Shown piece by piece: positions 22,979 to 31,131 of a stretch of 64,000 bases of DNA. Position 1 is the stretch's first letter. The number at the start of each line of letters is the position of its first letter. The position numbers and the translations under genes were made by a program. The stretch comes from Sphingomonas sp. Leaf67. Its GTDB lineage: Bacteria > Pseudomonadota > Alphaproteobacteria > Sphingomonadales > Sphingomonadaceae. The DNA lies in the NCBI RefSeq assembly GCF_001421965.1, contig NZ_LMLP01000023.1:173460-237459 (forward strand), read 5' to 3'. The notes under the pieces were generated by a model. The model made no database searches, was not told the DNA's origin, and was given only the letters and a program-made list of their open reading frames with translations.

Positions 22979-24643
22979 ATGCTGACGGCGCTTTCCATTC
23001 GTGACGTGGTGTTGATCGAGGCACTCGACCTCGACTTCGTCGCCGGCCTCGGCGTGCTGACCGGGGAAACCGGCGCGGGCAAATCGATCCTGCTCGACGC
23101 GCTCGGCCTCGCGCTCGGCGCGCGCGGCGATACTGCGCTGGTCCGGCACGGTGCCAAGCAGGCGGCGGTGACCGCGATCTTCGCCGCGCCGGCACAGGAC
23201 GGCCCGGTCGCGCGGCTCTTCGACGATAATGGGCTCGACCTCGAACCCGGCGAACCGCTCATCATCCGCCGTATCGTCAAGGCTGATGGCGGTAGTCGCG
23301 GCTTCGTCAACGATCAGCCGGCATCCGCTGGCTTGCTGCGCGACCTCGCCCCGCATCTGGTCGAGATCCACGGCCAGCACGACGATCGCGGCCTGCTCAA
23401 TCCGCGCGGCCACCGCGCGCTGCTCGACGGGTTCGGCCGGATCGATACCGCGCCGCTGACCCGCACCTATCGCGACTGGCGCGATGCGGAGGCGGCGCGC
23501 GGCGTGGCGCTGGCCGAGATCGAGGTGGCGCAGCGCGACCGCGACTGGCTCGAACATGCCGTCGGCGAACTGACCGCGCTCGCCCCCGAAGCGGGTGAGG
23601 AGGAGGCGCTCGCCGAACGCCGCCGCTCGATGCAGCGCGCCGAAAAGGTCGCCGGCGATCTGGCCCAGGTCGAGGAACGGCTCGACGGCCCCAATGGCGC
23701 GCTGTCGGCACTGCGACAGGCGGGACGCGCGCTCGAACGCATATCCGAAGCGCATCCGGCACTGACCGAATCGCTCGCCGCCGTCGACCGCGCGCTGGTC
23801 GAGGCCGAAGCCGCCGAAACCGCACTGCGCGATGCCGCCGACGCGCTGGCCTTCGATGCCGGCGCGCTGGAGGACGACGAGGCGCGGCTGTTCGCGCTGC
23901 GGGCAATGGCGCGCAAGCACCGGGTCCAGCCCGACGATCTTGCCACGCTGACCGACGACCTCGCCGCGCGGCTGGCGCTGCTTGAATCGGGGGAGGCCGG
24001 GATCGGCGCGCTGGAGGCGAAGGTCGCGGCTGCGCGCACGGCGTATCTGGCACAGGCCGATCGGGTCCATGCCGCCCGCGCCGAAGCGGCGACGCGACTC
24101 GACGCGGCGGTGGCGGGCGAACTCGCCCCGCTGAAACTCGACGCCGCGCGCTTCCGCACCGTCGTCGCCGATCTCGACGAAGGACAATGGTCGTCCGCGG
24201 GTCGCGACCGGGTGGAATTCGAAATCTCGACCAACCCCGGCGCGCCCTTCGCCCCGCTCGCCAAGATCGCGAGCGGCGGCGAATTGTCGCGCTTCATCCT
24301 CGCGCTGAAGGTCGCGCTGGCGGAAGAGGGCGGGGCGGCGACGATGATCTTCGACGAAATCGATCGCGGCGTCGGCGGCGCGGTCGCTTCGGCGATCGGC
24401 GACCGGCTTGCCCGCCTGTCGCGCGCCACCCAGTTGCTGGTCGTGACCCATAGCCCGCAGGTCGCGGCGCGCGGCGACCGCCATCTGCTGATCGCCAAGG
24501 CGCATGACGGCATCGTCACCCGCACCGGCGTCCGCCCGCTGTCGAGCGACGAACGCCGCGAGGAAATCGCGCGGATGCTCTCGGGCGCGGAAATCACCGA
24601 CGAAGCCCGCGCACAGGCCCGGCGACTGATCGAACCGGCATGA
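22979..24643 (+). CDS. recN: DNA repair ATPase RecN
   Basis: 554 aa SMC-like protein. Walker A GETGAGKS (29-36), a central coiled coil (about 150-370, with AEVEVAQRDRDWLEHAVGEL-like heptads), the ABC signature KIASGGELSRF and Walker B ATMIFDEIDRGVGG, then the HSP motif VVTHSPQVAA. It is recruited to double-strand breaks and holds DNA ends for RecA-dependent repair. Strong ribosome site TAAGGAGG. Preceded by a LexA box, so it should be DNA-damage inducible. It overlaps the small frameshifted gene by ATGA. The ligA gene often found next is absent. Confidence 0.96.
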   Translation: MLTALSIRDVVLIEALDLDFVAGLGVLTGETGAGKSILLDALGLALGARGDTALVRHGAKQAAVTAIFAAPAQDGPVARLFDDNGLDLEPGEPLIIRRIVKADGGSRGFVNDQPASAGLLRDLAPHLVEIHGQHDDRGLLNPRGHRALLDGFGRIDTAPLTRTYRDWRDAEAARGVALAEIEVAQRDRDWLEHAVGELTALAPEAGEEEALAERRRSMQRAEKVAGDLAQVEERLDGPNGALSALRQAGRALERISEAHPALTESLAAVDRALVEAEAAETALRDAADALAFDAGALEDDEARLFALRAMARKHRVQPDDLATLTDDLAARLALLESGEAGIGALEAKVAAARTAYLAQADRVHAARAEAATRLDAAVAGELAPLKLDAARFRTVVADLDEGQWSSAGRDRVEFEISTNPGAPFAPLAKIASGGELSRFILALKVALAEEGGAATMIFDEIDRGVGGAVASAIGDRLARLSRATQLLVVTHSPQVAARGDRHLLIAKAHDGIVTRTGVRPLSSDERREEIARMLSGAEITDEARAQARRLIEPA

Positions 24644-24941
24644 CCGACCCGCCCCGCACGCCCGATGGCCGCTATATCGTGGTCGACGGCGTGGTGTGGC
24701 GCGCGACCCGCCTGGACCTGTCGGAGGTCGAACGCGACCGACTGGTCCACGACCTGATGGACGCGCGGCGGGCAAGCGCGCCGGCGACGATGCAGCGGTG
24801 GCAAAGGCGCGCAAGGCGGTCGATGCGGCCAAGGTGGCGTTGGGCGAGCGTGGCCCGGTGTGGTGGGACGACGGCGCACCCGACTATAACCGGCGGAAGG
24901 TGGAGAACACGCCCTATGCCGGGTGGTTGGCGGGGCGGTAG
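24640..24941 (+). pseudogene. Small conserved gene after recN, apparently frameshifted
   Basis: The frame from 24640 encodes MTDPPRTPDGRYIVVDGVVWRA and continues to MDARRA, then turns into Arg/Trp-rich nonsense. The coherent continuation KRAGDDAAVAKARKAV then VALGERGPVWWDDGAPDYN is in the frame of position 24696 and stops at 24941. Joining the two frames around 24765-24785 needs one added base and gives a ~100-aa protein ending NTPYAGWLAG. The ends look like a small sphingomonad hypothetical protein. Either a real single-base deletion or a sequencing error explains it. Translation is coupled to recN through ATGA. Confidence 0.65.
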
Positions 24942-25238
24942 ATTTGTCGTCTGACCGGAATTTCCTGCTGCAGCGTTCGACAAACGCCGCGAAAGGTTCA
25001 ACCCCTATCGGCCGGCGACGTTGGCAAGCCAATATCAACCCGCGCGTCACCCCGGATCAAGTCGAGACGTCTGTGAAAGCGCCGGTTCCCTGCCGTCTGC
25101 CGTACCCCCGCCTGCGCGAAAGTACGGTAAAGCTGTCGTTGAGCGCGCGACCTTAGTAGAGGCCAAGGTCGAGTTGGGGTGGCAATGGCATTGGCGGACC
25201 GTAGCGGATGATCGAAGCGCCACAGCAGGTCACCCGAC

Positions 25239-25604
25239 CTACCCGCGCGTCGCATTCCAGTTGAACAGGAACGTGCGATGCTCGGCCCAGGTCTGCCCTT
25301 CGATCACACCGCCACGCAGGCAGGCGCTGCTATGATAGGGCCCGACCCCGTCGCTGGTGCGAAAGCTGACACAGGTCCGCCCTCGGTCGGTCTTCCACTG
25401 CCCGCCTTCGATCGTGCTGTCATAGAAGCTGCCCGCGACCGATCCATCGGCCGCCAGCCGCAACTCCATCGACTTCAGATAGGGTTTGGCCGGATCGGTC
25501 GTCAGATCGACCACCCAGCGCCCGGCCAACGGGTTGGCCGGCTCGACCGCCGCCAGCGGCGCGGTCAGGACGATGGCAAGCAGAAGCATCCGGCGCACGA
25601 TCAT
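25239..25604 (-). CDS. Small secreted protein, DUF2147-like
   Basis: 121 aa with a signal peptide (MIVRRMLLLAIVLTAPLAAVEPA). The mature part has the beta-rich pattern LAGRWVVDLTTDPAKPYLKSMELRLAADGSVAGSFYDSTIEGGQWKTDRGR and two cysteines (CVSF and ACLRGG). This resembles small DUF2147/lipocalin-like periplasmic proteins, but the similarity is weak. It is a single gene flanked on the right by a divergent gene and on the left by a repeat-bearing spacer. Function unknown. Confidence 0.6.
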   Translation of the reverse strand: MIVRRMLLLAIVLTAPLAAVEPANPLAGRWVVDLTTDPAKPYLKSMELRLAADGSVAGSFYDSTIEGGQWKTDRGRTCVSFRTSDGVGPYHSSACLRGGVIEGQTWAEHRTFLFNWNATRG

Positions 25605-25812
25605 TCCCCTGACAGACGGACAAGACTAGTCACAAAACAGCGTCCTGCCCATCGACGTTTCCGGCCGCATTTGATCGCCAACAGGTGCCGGATCAGCGGT
25701 CGCAGGCCAATGGTGGACCGGGCAGCACGACCGATATAGGCTGGTCGGAGCGGAACGGTGATCGGGCCAAAGTCACTATCCGGCGGAAAACGCGTTCGTT
25801 CGGGGGACGACC

Positions 25813-26304
25813 ATGCTGCTTGCCACCCTTCTCCTGCTCGCCGCTCCACAGGCAGCATCTGCACCGGACTGCCCGGCAATGCCAGCGGCGCTGCCGGCCG
25901 GTATGGAAGGCTGGCGGCGTCCGGTACCCGTCACGGCCGGTGCCGATGCGACCCGGCCGACGGCGCTGACGATCGGGACGGCGGTTACCGCGACGCTGCT
26001 CCCGGTGTCGCGGCTCTCCTACGCGGTACCGCCGACCAAGGCCGCAAAACCCGACAGCCATGGCGGCGTCCTCGCCTTCACCGTGGCCAAGGCGGGGCGC
26101 TATCGCGTCGCCCTCGGCGCGGCGGCATGGGTCGATGTGCTGCGCGGGACGACGGCGCTGACATCGGCGGCGCACGGCCATGGCCCGGCCTGTTCGACGA
26201 TCCGCAAGATGGTCGATTTCGACCTGCAACCCGGACGCCACCTGCTGCAGATCGCCGGCAGCGAACCGCCGGCGCTGACCGTGATGGTCGTCGCGATGCC
26301 GTGA
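25813..26304 (+). CDS. Secreted hypothetical protein
   Basis: 163 aa. A short signal peptide (MLLATLLLLAAPQAASA) is followed by a beta-rich domain with LTIGTAVTATLLPVSRLSYAVPPTKAAKPDSHGGVLAFTVAKAGRYRVALGAAAWVDVL, then a Cys in GPACSTIRKMVDFDLQPGRHLLQIAGS. The pattern of a core beta-sandwich ending in a hydrophobic strand fits a periplasmic accessory protein. No recognised catalytic residue. Divergent from the DUF2147-like gene. Confidence 0.6.
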   Translation: MLLATLLLLAAPQAASAPDCPAMPAALPAGMEGWRRPVPVTAGADATRPTALTIGTAVTATLLPVSRLSYAVPPTKAAKPDSHGGVLAFTVAKAGRYRVALGAAAWVDVLRGTTALTSAAHGHGPACSTIRKMVDFDLQPGRHLLQIAGSEPPALTVMVVAMP

Positions 26305-26468
26305 CCGGCGCGGGGCGCTGTCCTACAGCTGCCCGACCTGTCATGCCCGGTCGGCGCTTCGACAACCGCATCCGTCGTTCCATCGCGGACCGTCACGATC
26401 GATTTGCAAAGCGTGGCGAGTGTGACTTTTGTGACCTTTGGCGGATTTCCGGGGTTTTCCAGGCCCCG

Positions 26469-26556
26469 CCACGGGCAAAGCCCGTGTCGTCGGACGGCGC
26501 TGCTCGCGCCGCCGGCCGGGCGCGCTTCGTGCGGCGCGGTGCAGCTTGCTGCACCT
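26469..26556. repeat. Palindromic repeat copy with GGTGCAGC-TT-GCTGCACC hairpin
   Basis: CACGGGC-AAA-GCCCGTG (26470-26486) followed by a TCGTCGGACGGC tract is related to the 27869-27953 arm. A second perfect hairpin with 8-bp arms lies at 26538-26555, 14 nt from the stop of the minus-strand glycosylase gene, and could act as its terminator although no T run follows. Confidence 0.6.
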
Positions 26557-26569
26557 TGCCCGGCGCGCC

Positions 26570-27214
26570 CTAAATCGCGCTGTTCTTCGCCGACTGCGTG
26601 GCCGGATCGAACATATAATGGTGCCACGCGAACACCGTCGCGGCGCTGCGGTGCGGTCGCCATTTCTCCGCCAGTTCGCGGATCGTCTTTTCACTCGGTC
26701 GTTCGGGCAGGCCCAAGATCCGCCCGATCTCGACCTGCACCGCCAGATCGCCCGCCGGCCAGACATCGGTCCGCCCCTCGGCGAACAGCAGGTAGATTTC
26801 GGCCGACCACCGCCCGATCCCCTTGATCCGCACCAGTTGCGCGATCGCTTCCTCATCGTCGGCGGGCAGGTTGGCGAGGTCGAGCCGCCCGCTCAGCACC
26901 TCTTCGGCCAAGCTGCGGGCATAGCCGGTCTTCTGCCGCGACAGCCCGGCGGCGCGCAGGTCTTCGTCGCTGGTCGCGGCGATCCGCGCCGGATCGGTCG
27001 CCTCGATCAGCGCCGCCTCCAGCTTCGCCCACACCGCATCGGCAGCCTTGTAGCTGACCTGCTGCCCGACGATGGTCCGCAGCAGCGTTGCATAGCCCCG
27101 GTCGCGGATGCGCGGCTCGGGATAGCCGGCATGGGCCAGCGCCGCCGCGAACGCCGGCTCGATCCGTGCCAGCGCGTCGAGCGAGCTGCGCAATTGTTCG
27201 GCGGAAAGCCCCAT
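26570..27214 (-). CDS. DNA-3-methyladenine glycosylase II (AlkA-like, HhH-GPD)
   Basis: 214 aa, the compact AlkA form lacking the N-terminal domain of E. coli AlkA. The helix-hairpin-helix is at about 127-137 (LVRIKGIGRWS) and the GPD loop VWPAGDLAVQ places the catalytic aspartate at D156. TLLRTIVGQQVSYKAADAVW is the usual N-terminal helix. It removes alkylated purines at the start of base-excision repair. A monocistronic gene that converges on the secreted hypothetical gene across a hairpin-rich gap. Confidence 0.88.
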   Translation of the reverse strand: MGLSAEQLRSSLDALARIEPAFAAALAHAGYPEPRIRDRGYATLLRTIVGQQVSYKAADAVWAKLEAALIEATDPARIAATSDEDLRAAGLSRQKTGYARSLAEEVLSGRLDLANLPADDEEAIAQLVRIKGIGRWSAEIYLLFAEGRTDVWPAGDLAVQVEIGRILGLPERPSEKTIRELAEKWRPHRSAATVFAWHHYMFDPATQSAKNSAI

Positions 27215-27273
27215 GACCGGTCCTTGAAAAGCATGGGCCGTCCCGGCATGGGGCGGCGACAGGAGAACGAACG

Positions 27274-27591
27274 ATGCCCAAGCTTACCGTCGTCACCCGC
27301 GCCGGGGAAGAACGAACCGTGGACGGCGAAGCCGGGCTGTCGGTCATGGAAGTGTTGAAGATGAACGGCTTCGACGAACTGCTGGCGCTGTGCGGCGGCG
27401 GCTGTTCGTGCGCGACCTGCCATGTCTATGTCGACCCGGCGTTTATCGACCGCCTGCCGCCGATGGGCGAGGACGAGGACGATCTGCTCGATGCGGTCGA
27501 CGATCGGCGGGATACGTCGCGGCTGTCGTGTCAGGTACGGTTCGAGGCGGGGCTGGATGGCATGCGGGTGGAGATTGCAGACGAAGACTAA
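27274..27591 (+). CDS. 2Fe-2S ferredoxin, adrenodoxin type
   Basis: 105 aa. Four cluster ligands fit C-x5-C-x2-C-x36-C: C40, C46, C49 and C86. GLSVMEVLKMNGFDELLALCGGGCSCATCHVYVD is the hallmark of the adrenodoxin/FdxB group, which passes electrons from NAD(P)H-ferredoxin reductase to cytochrome P450s or to Fe-S cluster assembly. No P450 or reductase gene is adjacent, so the partner is unknown. It is divergent from the glycosylase gene with 59 nt between. Confidence 0.93.
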   Translation: MPKLTVVTRAGEERTVDGEAGLSVMEVLKMNGFDELLALCGGGCSCATCHVYVDPAFIDRLPPMGEDEDDLLDAVDDRRDTSRLSCQVRFEAGLDGMRVEIADED

Positions 27592-27605
27592 CGCGCCGGA
27601 TCGCA

Positions 27606-27953
27606 GACGAAGCAGCGAAGCTGGTTCGCAGCGATCCAAGCGCGGCCGGCGGGGCAGTGCCCCGACCGACGACATGGGCTTCGCCCATGTCGGGCTGCGT
27701 ATGCGGAACCCGTTCTCGATACGGGCTCTCGACTACGCTCGATCCCTACTCGAACCAAACGGGGTGGGTTGGGGGTAGGGGAGCAACATTCCAACCGTTC
27801 GGTTCGAGCAGCTTCGAGCGAAGTCGAGAAGCGTCCGTCGAGAACCCGTCGCCCCAACCACAACCCGCCATGGGCAAAGCCCATGTCGTCGGTCGGGGCT
27901 GCGCCCCGCCGGCCGGGCTTGGGAGGGCTGCGAACCAGCTTCGCTGCTTCGTC
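27606..27953. repeat. Large inverted repeat (85-nt arms, 178-nt loop) between ferredoxin and rlmB
   Basis: Left arm 27606-27690 and right arm 27869-27953 are inverted copies with scattered mismatches. Each ends in a small hairpin at the inner side (CATGGGC-TTC-GCCCATG, and CATGGGC-AAA-GCCCATG). The loop also contains inverted tracts (CTCGACTACGCTCGAT against GAGCGAAGTCGAG). The right arm runs into the rlmB stop. It probably folds as a long RNA hairpin at the end of both convergent transcripts. Confidence 0.85.
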
Positions 27954-28704
27954 AGTCTCCCTTCGCCATCGCGACTGCATACAACGCAATCGCCGCGGCG
28001 TTCGACACGTTCAGACTCTCGACCCGGTCCGAAATCGGCAGCTTGGCGAGGATGTCGCAATGCGCCTCGGTATTCTGCCGCATGCCCTCGCCCTCGGCAC
28101 CCAGCACCAGCGCGACCCGCTTCGGCCCCAGCGCCTGCGCCAGCGTCGTGTCGGTCTTGCCGGTCAGCCCGACGCGCCAGTATCCGGCCTCGCCCAGTTC
28201 GACCAGCGCCCGCGACAGGTTCACCACCCGCACCCACGGCACGCTTTCCAGCGCGCCCGATGCCGACCGCGCGACCGTGCCCGATTCGGGCGGGGCGTGG
28301 CGGTCCTGCGTGACGATGCCCAGCGCGTCGAACGCCGCCGCCGACCGCAGGATCGCGCCGACATTATGCGGGTCGGTCACCTGATCGAGCAGCAGGATCG
28401 GCCGGTCGTCGTCGCGCCCCTGTTCGATCAGGTCGGCCAGCCAGATATCCTCCAGCGGATCGGCCTCGATCACGATGCCCTGGTGCGGCGCATCGGCCGG
28501 GACCAGCCGCGCCAGATCGGCGACCTCGGCATAGACCACCGGCACGCCCTCGGGCAGCACCAGCTGCGCGCCCATTTCGTGGGTGCACCAGATCTTGCGG
28601 ATCACCCGCTCGGGATTGTCGAGCGCGGCGAAGGCAGCATGCCGGCCCCAGAAGCGCGGACGCTGCGGTGAAGCCTTGCTGGGGCGGTGTCCTTTGCGGG
28701 CCAT
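27952..28704 (-). CDS. rlmB: 23S rRNA (guanosine-2251-2'-O)-methyltransferase
   Basis: 250 aa SpoU-family methyltransferase. An N-terminal RNA-binding substrate domain (FWGRHAAFAALDNPERVIRKIW) is followed by the three SPOUT motifs: motif 1 LLLDQVTDPHNVGAILRSAAAF, motif 2 VALVLGAEGEGM and motif 3 SLNVSNAAAIALY. It methylates the ribose of G2251 in the 23S P-loop. Its last codons overlap the arm of the inverted repeat. The upstream peptidase gene ends one nt before its ATG (TGACATG). Confidence 0.93.
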   Translation of the reverse strand: MARKGHRPSKASPQRPRFWGRHAAFAALDNPERVIRKIWCTHEMGAQLVLPEGVPVVYAEVADLARLVPADAPHQGIVIEADPLEDIWLADLIEQGRDDDRPILLLDQVTDPHNVGAILRSAAAFDALGIVTQDRHAPPESGTVARSASGALESVPWVRVVNLSRALVELGEAGYWRVGLTGKTDTTLAQALGPKRVALVLGAEGEGMRQNTEAHCDILAKLPISDRVESLNVSNAAAIALYAVAMAKGD

Positions 28705-28705
28705 G

Positions 28706-30301
28706 TCAGTCTTTCTCGGGGATAGCGTAGGGGTCGGTGGCGACCGGCTGGGTGGGCAGGGGCGGACGCGGCAGCGGCCGTTCGGCATTGGCCGCGCTCA
28801 GCAGGATCGACGCGAGGATGATCGCGTTCTGCCGCATATCGGGGCCTTTGAGGTGATCGTAGGTATCGACGCTCGTATGGTGCAAGCGGCTGCCATAGTC
28901 GAGCGGGTCCTGAATGAACTGATAGCCCTGCAGCCCCACCGACTGGAAGAAATAGTGATCGGTCGATCCGGTCCGCCTATTGGCGACGGTGGTCGCGCCC
29001 ATCGATGCGAAGGGGCTGAGCCATTCGCGCAGGGTCGGCACCGCGGCGACATTGTTCTCGGCATTGATCCCGCGAATCCTGCCCGACCCGTTGTCGATGT
29101 TGAAATACGCGGTCATCGCGTCATAGCCGGGCTTCTTCGTGATCGGAAACCGGTTGGTCCAGCCATAGAAGCGCGCAAGGCCACCGTCCCTGCCGCCCGC
29201 CGGTTCGGGCCGCGCCGCGATATGCTGTTCGACATAGGCGAGGCTGCCGAGCAGCCCCTGTTCCTCGGCATTCCACAGCGCGAAACGGATGGTCCGCTTC
29301 GGCCGGACCTTCAGCGTCGACAGGATGCGCGCCGCCTCCATCACCACTGCGGTGCCCGCGGCATTGTCGGCAGCCCCGTCGCCTGCGACCCAGCTGTCGA
29401 AATGCGCGCCGGCCATGACATAGCCCGCCTTGGGATCGGTGCCGGGCAGGTCGGCGATGATGTTGTAGGCGGTGGCGTCGCTATCGTCGAAGCGGACCTG
29501 GCTGTCGATCTCGATCGTCGGTGCCGCGTCGCCGACCGACAGGCGCGCGAGCCGGCGATAATCCTCCGCCGCGATCTCGATCGCCGGAACGGCGGGCGCG
29601 ACGTCGCGGGTGAACAGATAGCCCGACCCGTGCAGCAGCTTGCCGTCGCGCGACGACATCGTCGCCATCGCCACCGCGCCTTCGCTCTTCAGGAACGCAT
29701 CGAGCTTGCGCGCGAAGTCGAGCCGCCTGGCACGGCGATCGGTATCGGCGGGGTCGAACACCGGCTCGCGCCAGCTATCGGCCTTGGCCAGGTCCTCGCC
29801 GGTCAGGCGGCGGAACGGCGCCTCGCCCGGTTCCGACCCTTCGCCCGGCCGCGTCACCATCACGACCTTACCCGACAGCTTGCCGCGCCAGTCGGCAAAG
29901 TCCTTTTCCTCCGCGATCGGCGCGACGATCACCGGCGCGGTGATGCGACCGTTGGTGCCGGGCGTCCATGCGATCGGAATCGCGGTCAGCTGTACCGGCC
30001 GCGGCGTGACCATGCGGACGCTGGAGCGTTCGATCGTCCAGCCGCGCCCGAACTCGAATCCTTCCTTGGCTACGCTCAATCCCCATTCGCGGAACTTGGC
30101 CTCGGTCCAGCGTTCCGCCTCGCGCATCGCCGGCGAATTGGGCAGGCGCGGGCCGATCCGGTCGGTCAGATGCTGGGCGATCGGCATCACCTGCGTATGG
30201 CTGGTGCCTTCGTCGATGATCCGGTTCACGGCGTCGCGATCGACGCTTTGTGCCGCCAGCGGTGCGGCGATCAGGGAGGTGGCCAGCAGGATTGCGCGCA
30301 A
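28706..30301 (-). CDS. Secreted M28 family zinc aminopeptidase
   Basis: 531 aa. Signal peptide MRAILLATSLIAAPLAAQ. A protease-associated-like insert (about 130-290) lies before the M28 catalytic domain. Zinc ligands and catalytic residues can be seen in MAGAHFDSW (His, Asp), DGAADNAAG (Asp), NAEEQGLLGS (two Glu), YFNIDNGSG (Asp) and LHHTSVDTYD (His). It should release N-terminal residues from peptides in the periplasm or outside. Cotranscribed with rlmB, one nt between them; no functional link is obvious. Confidence 0.9.
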   Translation of the reverse strand: MRAILLATSLIAAPLAAQSVDRDAVNRIIDEGTSHTQVMPIAQHLTDRIGPRLPNSPAMREAERWTEAKFREWGLSVAKEGFEFGRGWTIERSSVRMVTPRPVQLTAIPIAWTPGTNGRITAPVIVAPIAEEKDFADWRGKLSGKVVMVTRPGEGSEPGEAPFRRLTGEDLAKADSWREPVFDPADTDRRARRLDFARKLDAFLKSEGAVAMATMSSRDGKLLHGSGYLFTRDVAPAVPAIEIAAEDYRRLARLSVGDAAPTIEIDSQVRFDDSDATAYNIIADLPGTDPKAGYVMAGAHFDSWVAGDGAADNAAGTAVVMEAARILSTLKVRPKRTIRFALWNAEEQGLLGSLAYVEQHIAARPEPAGGRDGGLARFYGWTNRFPITKKPGYDAMTAYFNIDNGSGRIRGINAENNVAAVPTLREWLSPFASMGATTVANRRTGSTDHYFFQSVGLQGYQFIQDPLDYGSRLHHTSVDTYDHLKGPDMRQNAIILASILLSAANAERPLPRPPLPTQPVATDPYAIPEKD

Positions 30302-30437
30302 TTCGGGTTCCTCGCGTCAAAAATACGTGTCGACGACGCTAAGTTGCCCGACAAAGTGGCGCAAGGCGTTGACAGCGCCGCTGCGGACCGGCAATGGGCG
30401 CGCTCGCTTGAACGGCCCGCCCGTTCAGGTGGCGGCT

Positions 30438-30524
30438 GGACAGGTGGCCGAGTGGTTAAAGGCAGCAGACTGTAAATCTGCCCGGGTTTCCCGTACGCTG
30501 GTTCGAATCCAGCCCTGTCCACCA
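30438..30524 (+). tRNA. tRNA-Tyr (GUA)
   Basis: 87 nt with encoded CCA. Acceptor stem GGACAGG pairs with CCTGTCC, discriminator A30521, CCA 30522-30524. The anticodon loop CTGTAAA has GTA at 30472-30474 on GCAGA/TCTGC. The long variable arm (CCCGGGTTTCCCGTACG) is the class II form expected for bacterial tyrosine tRNA. Confidence 0.97.
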
Positions 30525-30553
30525 CCGCCCGCGCTTCGGCGCGGCGGTGTTTT
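30525..30553 (+). terminator. Probable intrinsic terminator of tRNA-Tyr
   Basis: CCGCCCGCGC-TTCG-GCGCGGCGG forms a very GC-rich stem with a UUCG tetraloop and one bulge, followed by TGTTTT. Directly after the CCA of tRNA-Tyr. Confidence 0.7.
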
Positions 30554-30566
30554 CCGGGAAAAGCCC

Positions 30567-30887
30567 ATCCCGACCCCGATCCTCTTCGCTATCGCCGCAC
30601 TGCTCGAAATCGGCGGATGTTTCGCCTTCTGGGCATGGTGGCGGCTCGACCGTTCGCCATGGTGGCTGCTGCCGGGTGTCGCCGCGCTCGCGGCATTCGC
30701 ATGGGTGCTGGCACAAAGCGATACCGCCGGGGCAGGGCGCGCCTATGCGGCCTATGGCGGCGTCTATATCCTGAGCGCGGTGCTGTGGGGCTGGGCGGTC
30801 GAAGGGCTGGTGCCCGACCGGTTCGACCTGACCGGGGCCGCGCTGTGTGTCGCCGGCTGCGCGGTGATCCTGTTCGGTCCGCGATAG
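30567..30887 (+). CDS. UPF0060 (YnfA family) membrane protein, no standard start codon
   Basis: 106 codons matching YnfA: LFAIAALLEIGGCFAFWAWWRL, then WWLLPGVAALAAFAWVLAQ, AGRAYAAYGGVYILSAVLWGWAVEG and DLTGAALCVAGCAVILFGPR give four TM helices and the whole family length. No in-frame ATG, GTG or TTG lies between the tRNA and TM1. The ATC at 30567 is the best placed (after GGGAAAAG) and gives the expected length, so an AUC start or a lost start codon must be assumed. A GTG at 30547 would be in frame if two T residues were absent from the TTTT run. YnfA proteins are small inner-membrane proteins of uncertain transport role. Confidence 0.7.
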   Translation: MPTPILFAIAALLEIGGCFAFWAWWRLDRSPWWLLPGVAALAAFAWVLAQSDTAGAGRAYAAYGGVYILSAVLWGWAVEGLVPDRFDLTGAALCVAGCAVILFGPR

Positions 30888-30895
30888 GAAGGGAT

Positions 30896-30969
30896 TGGAG
30901 CGGGTAACGGGAATCGAACCCGTGTATTCAGCTTGGAAGGCTGCTGTACTACCATTGTACTATACCCGC
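30896..30969 (-). tRNA. tRNA-Gly (UCC)
   Basis: 74 nt on the minus strand with CCA encoded at 30896-30898 (TGG on plus). The acceptor stem GCGGGTA pairs with TACCCGC. The anticodon complement GGA at 30935-30937 gives UCC, and the T arm is ACGGGTTCGATTCCCGT. It lies between the UPF0060 gene and hisS, with both neighbours on the plus strand. Confidence 0.96.
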
Positions 30970-31131
30970 CCGCACGCTGCGGCGTGGAGGCGATGCCACT
31001 GCCACAGTCGGACCGACATGGTCAATGGTGAGCATTCGCGACGTTGCCGCCTGACCGGGCGAGGGCGAACGCCGTACCCCCGCGCTAATCGCTGGCGTTC
31101 GGACGGCGAAGATCATAAATACCGCCGCCCA

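Noticed and set aside
22670..24832. A 720-codon minus-strand frame opposite recN
   Set aside because: Shadow of recN; repetitive Arg/Ala/Gly content and no family motif.
28583..30475. A 630-codon plus-strand frame opposite the M28 peptidase and rlmB
   Set aside because: The minus-strand products have all catalytic motifs; the opposite frame has none and reads into the tRNA-Tyr.
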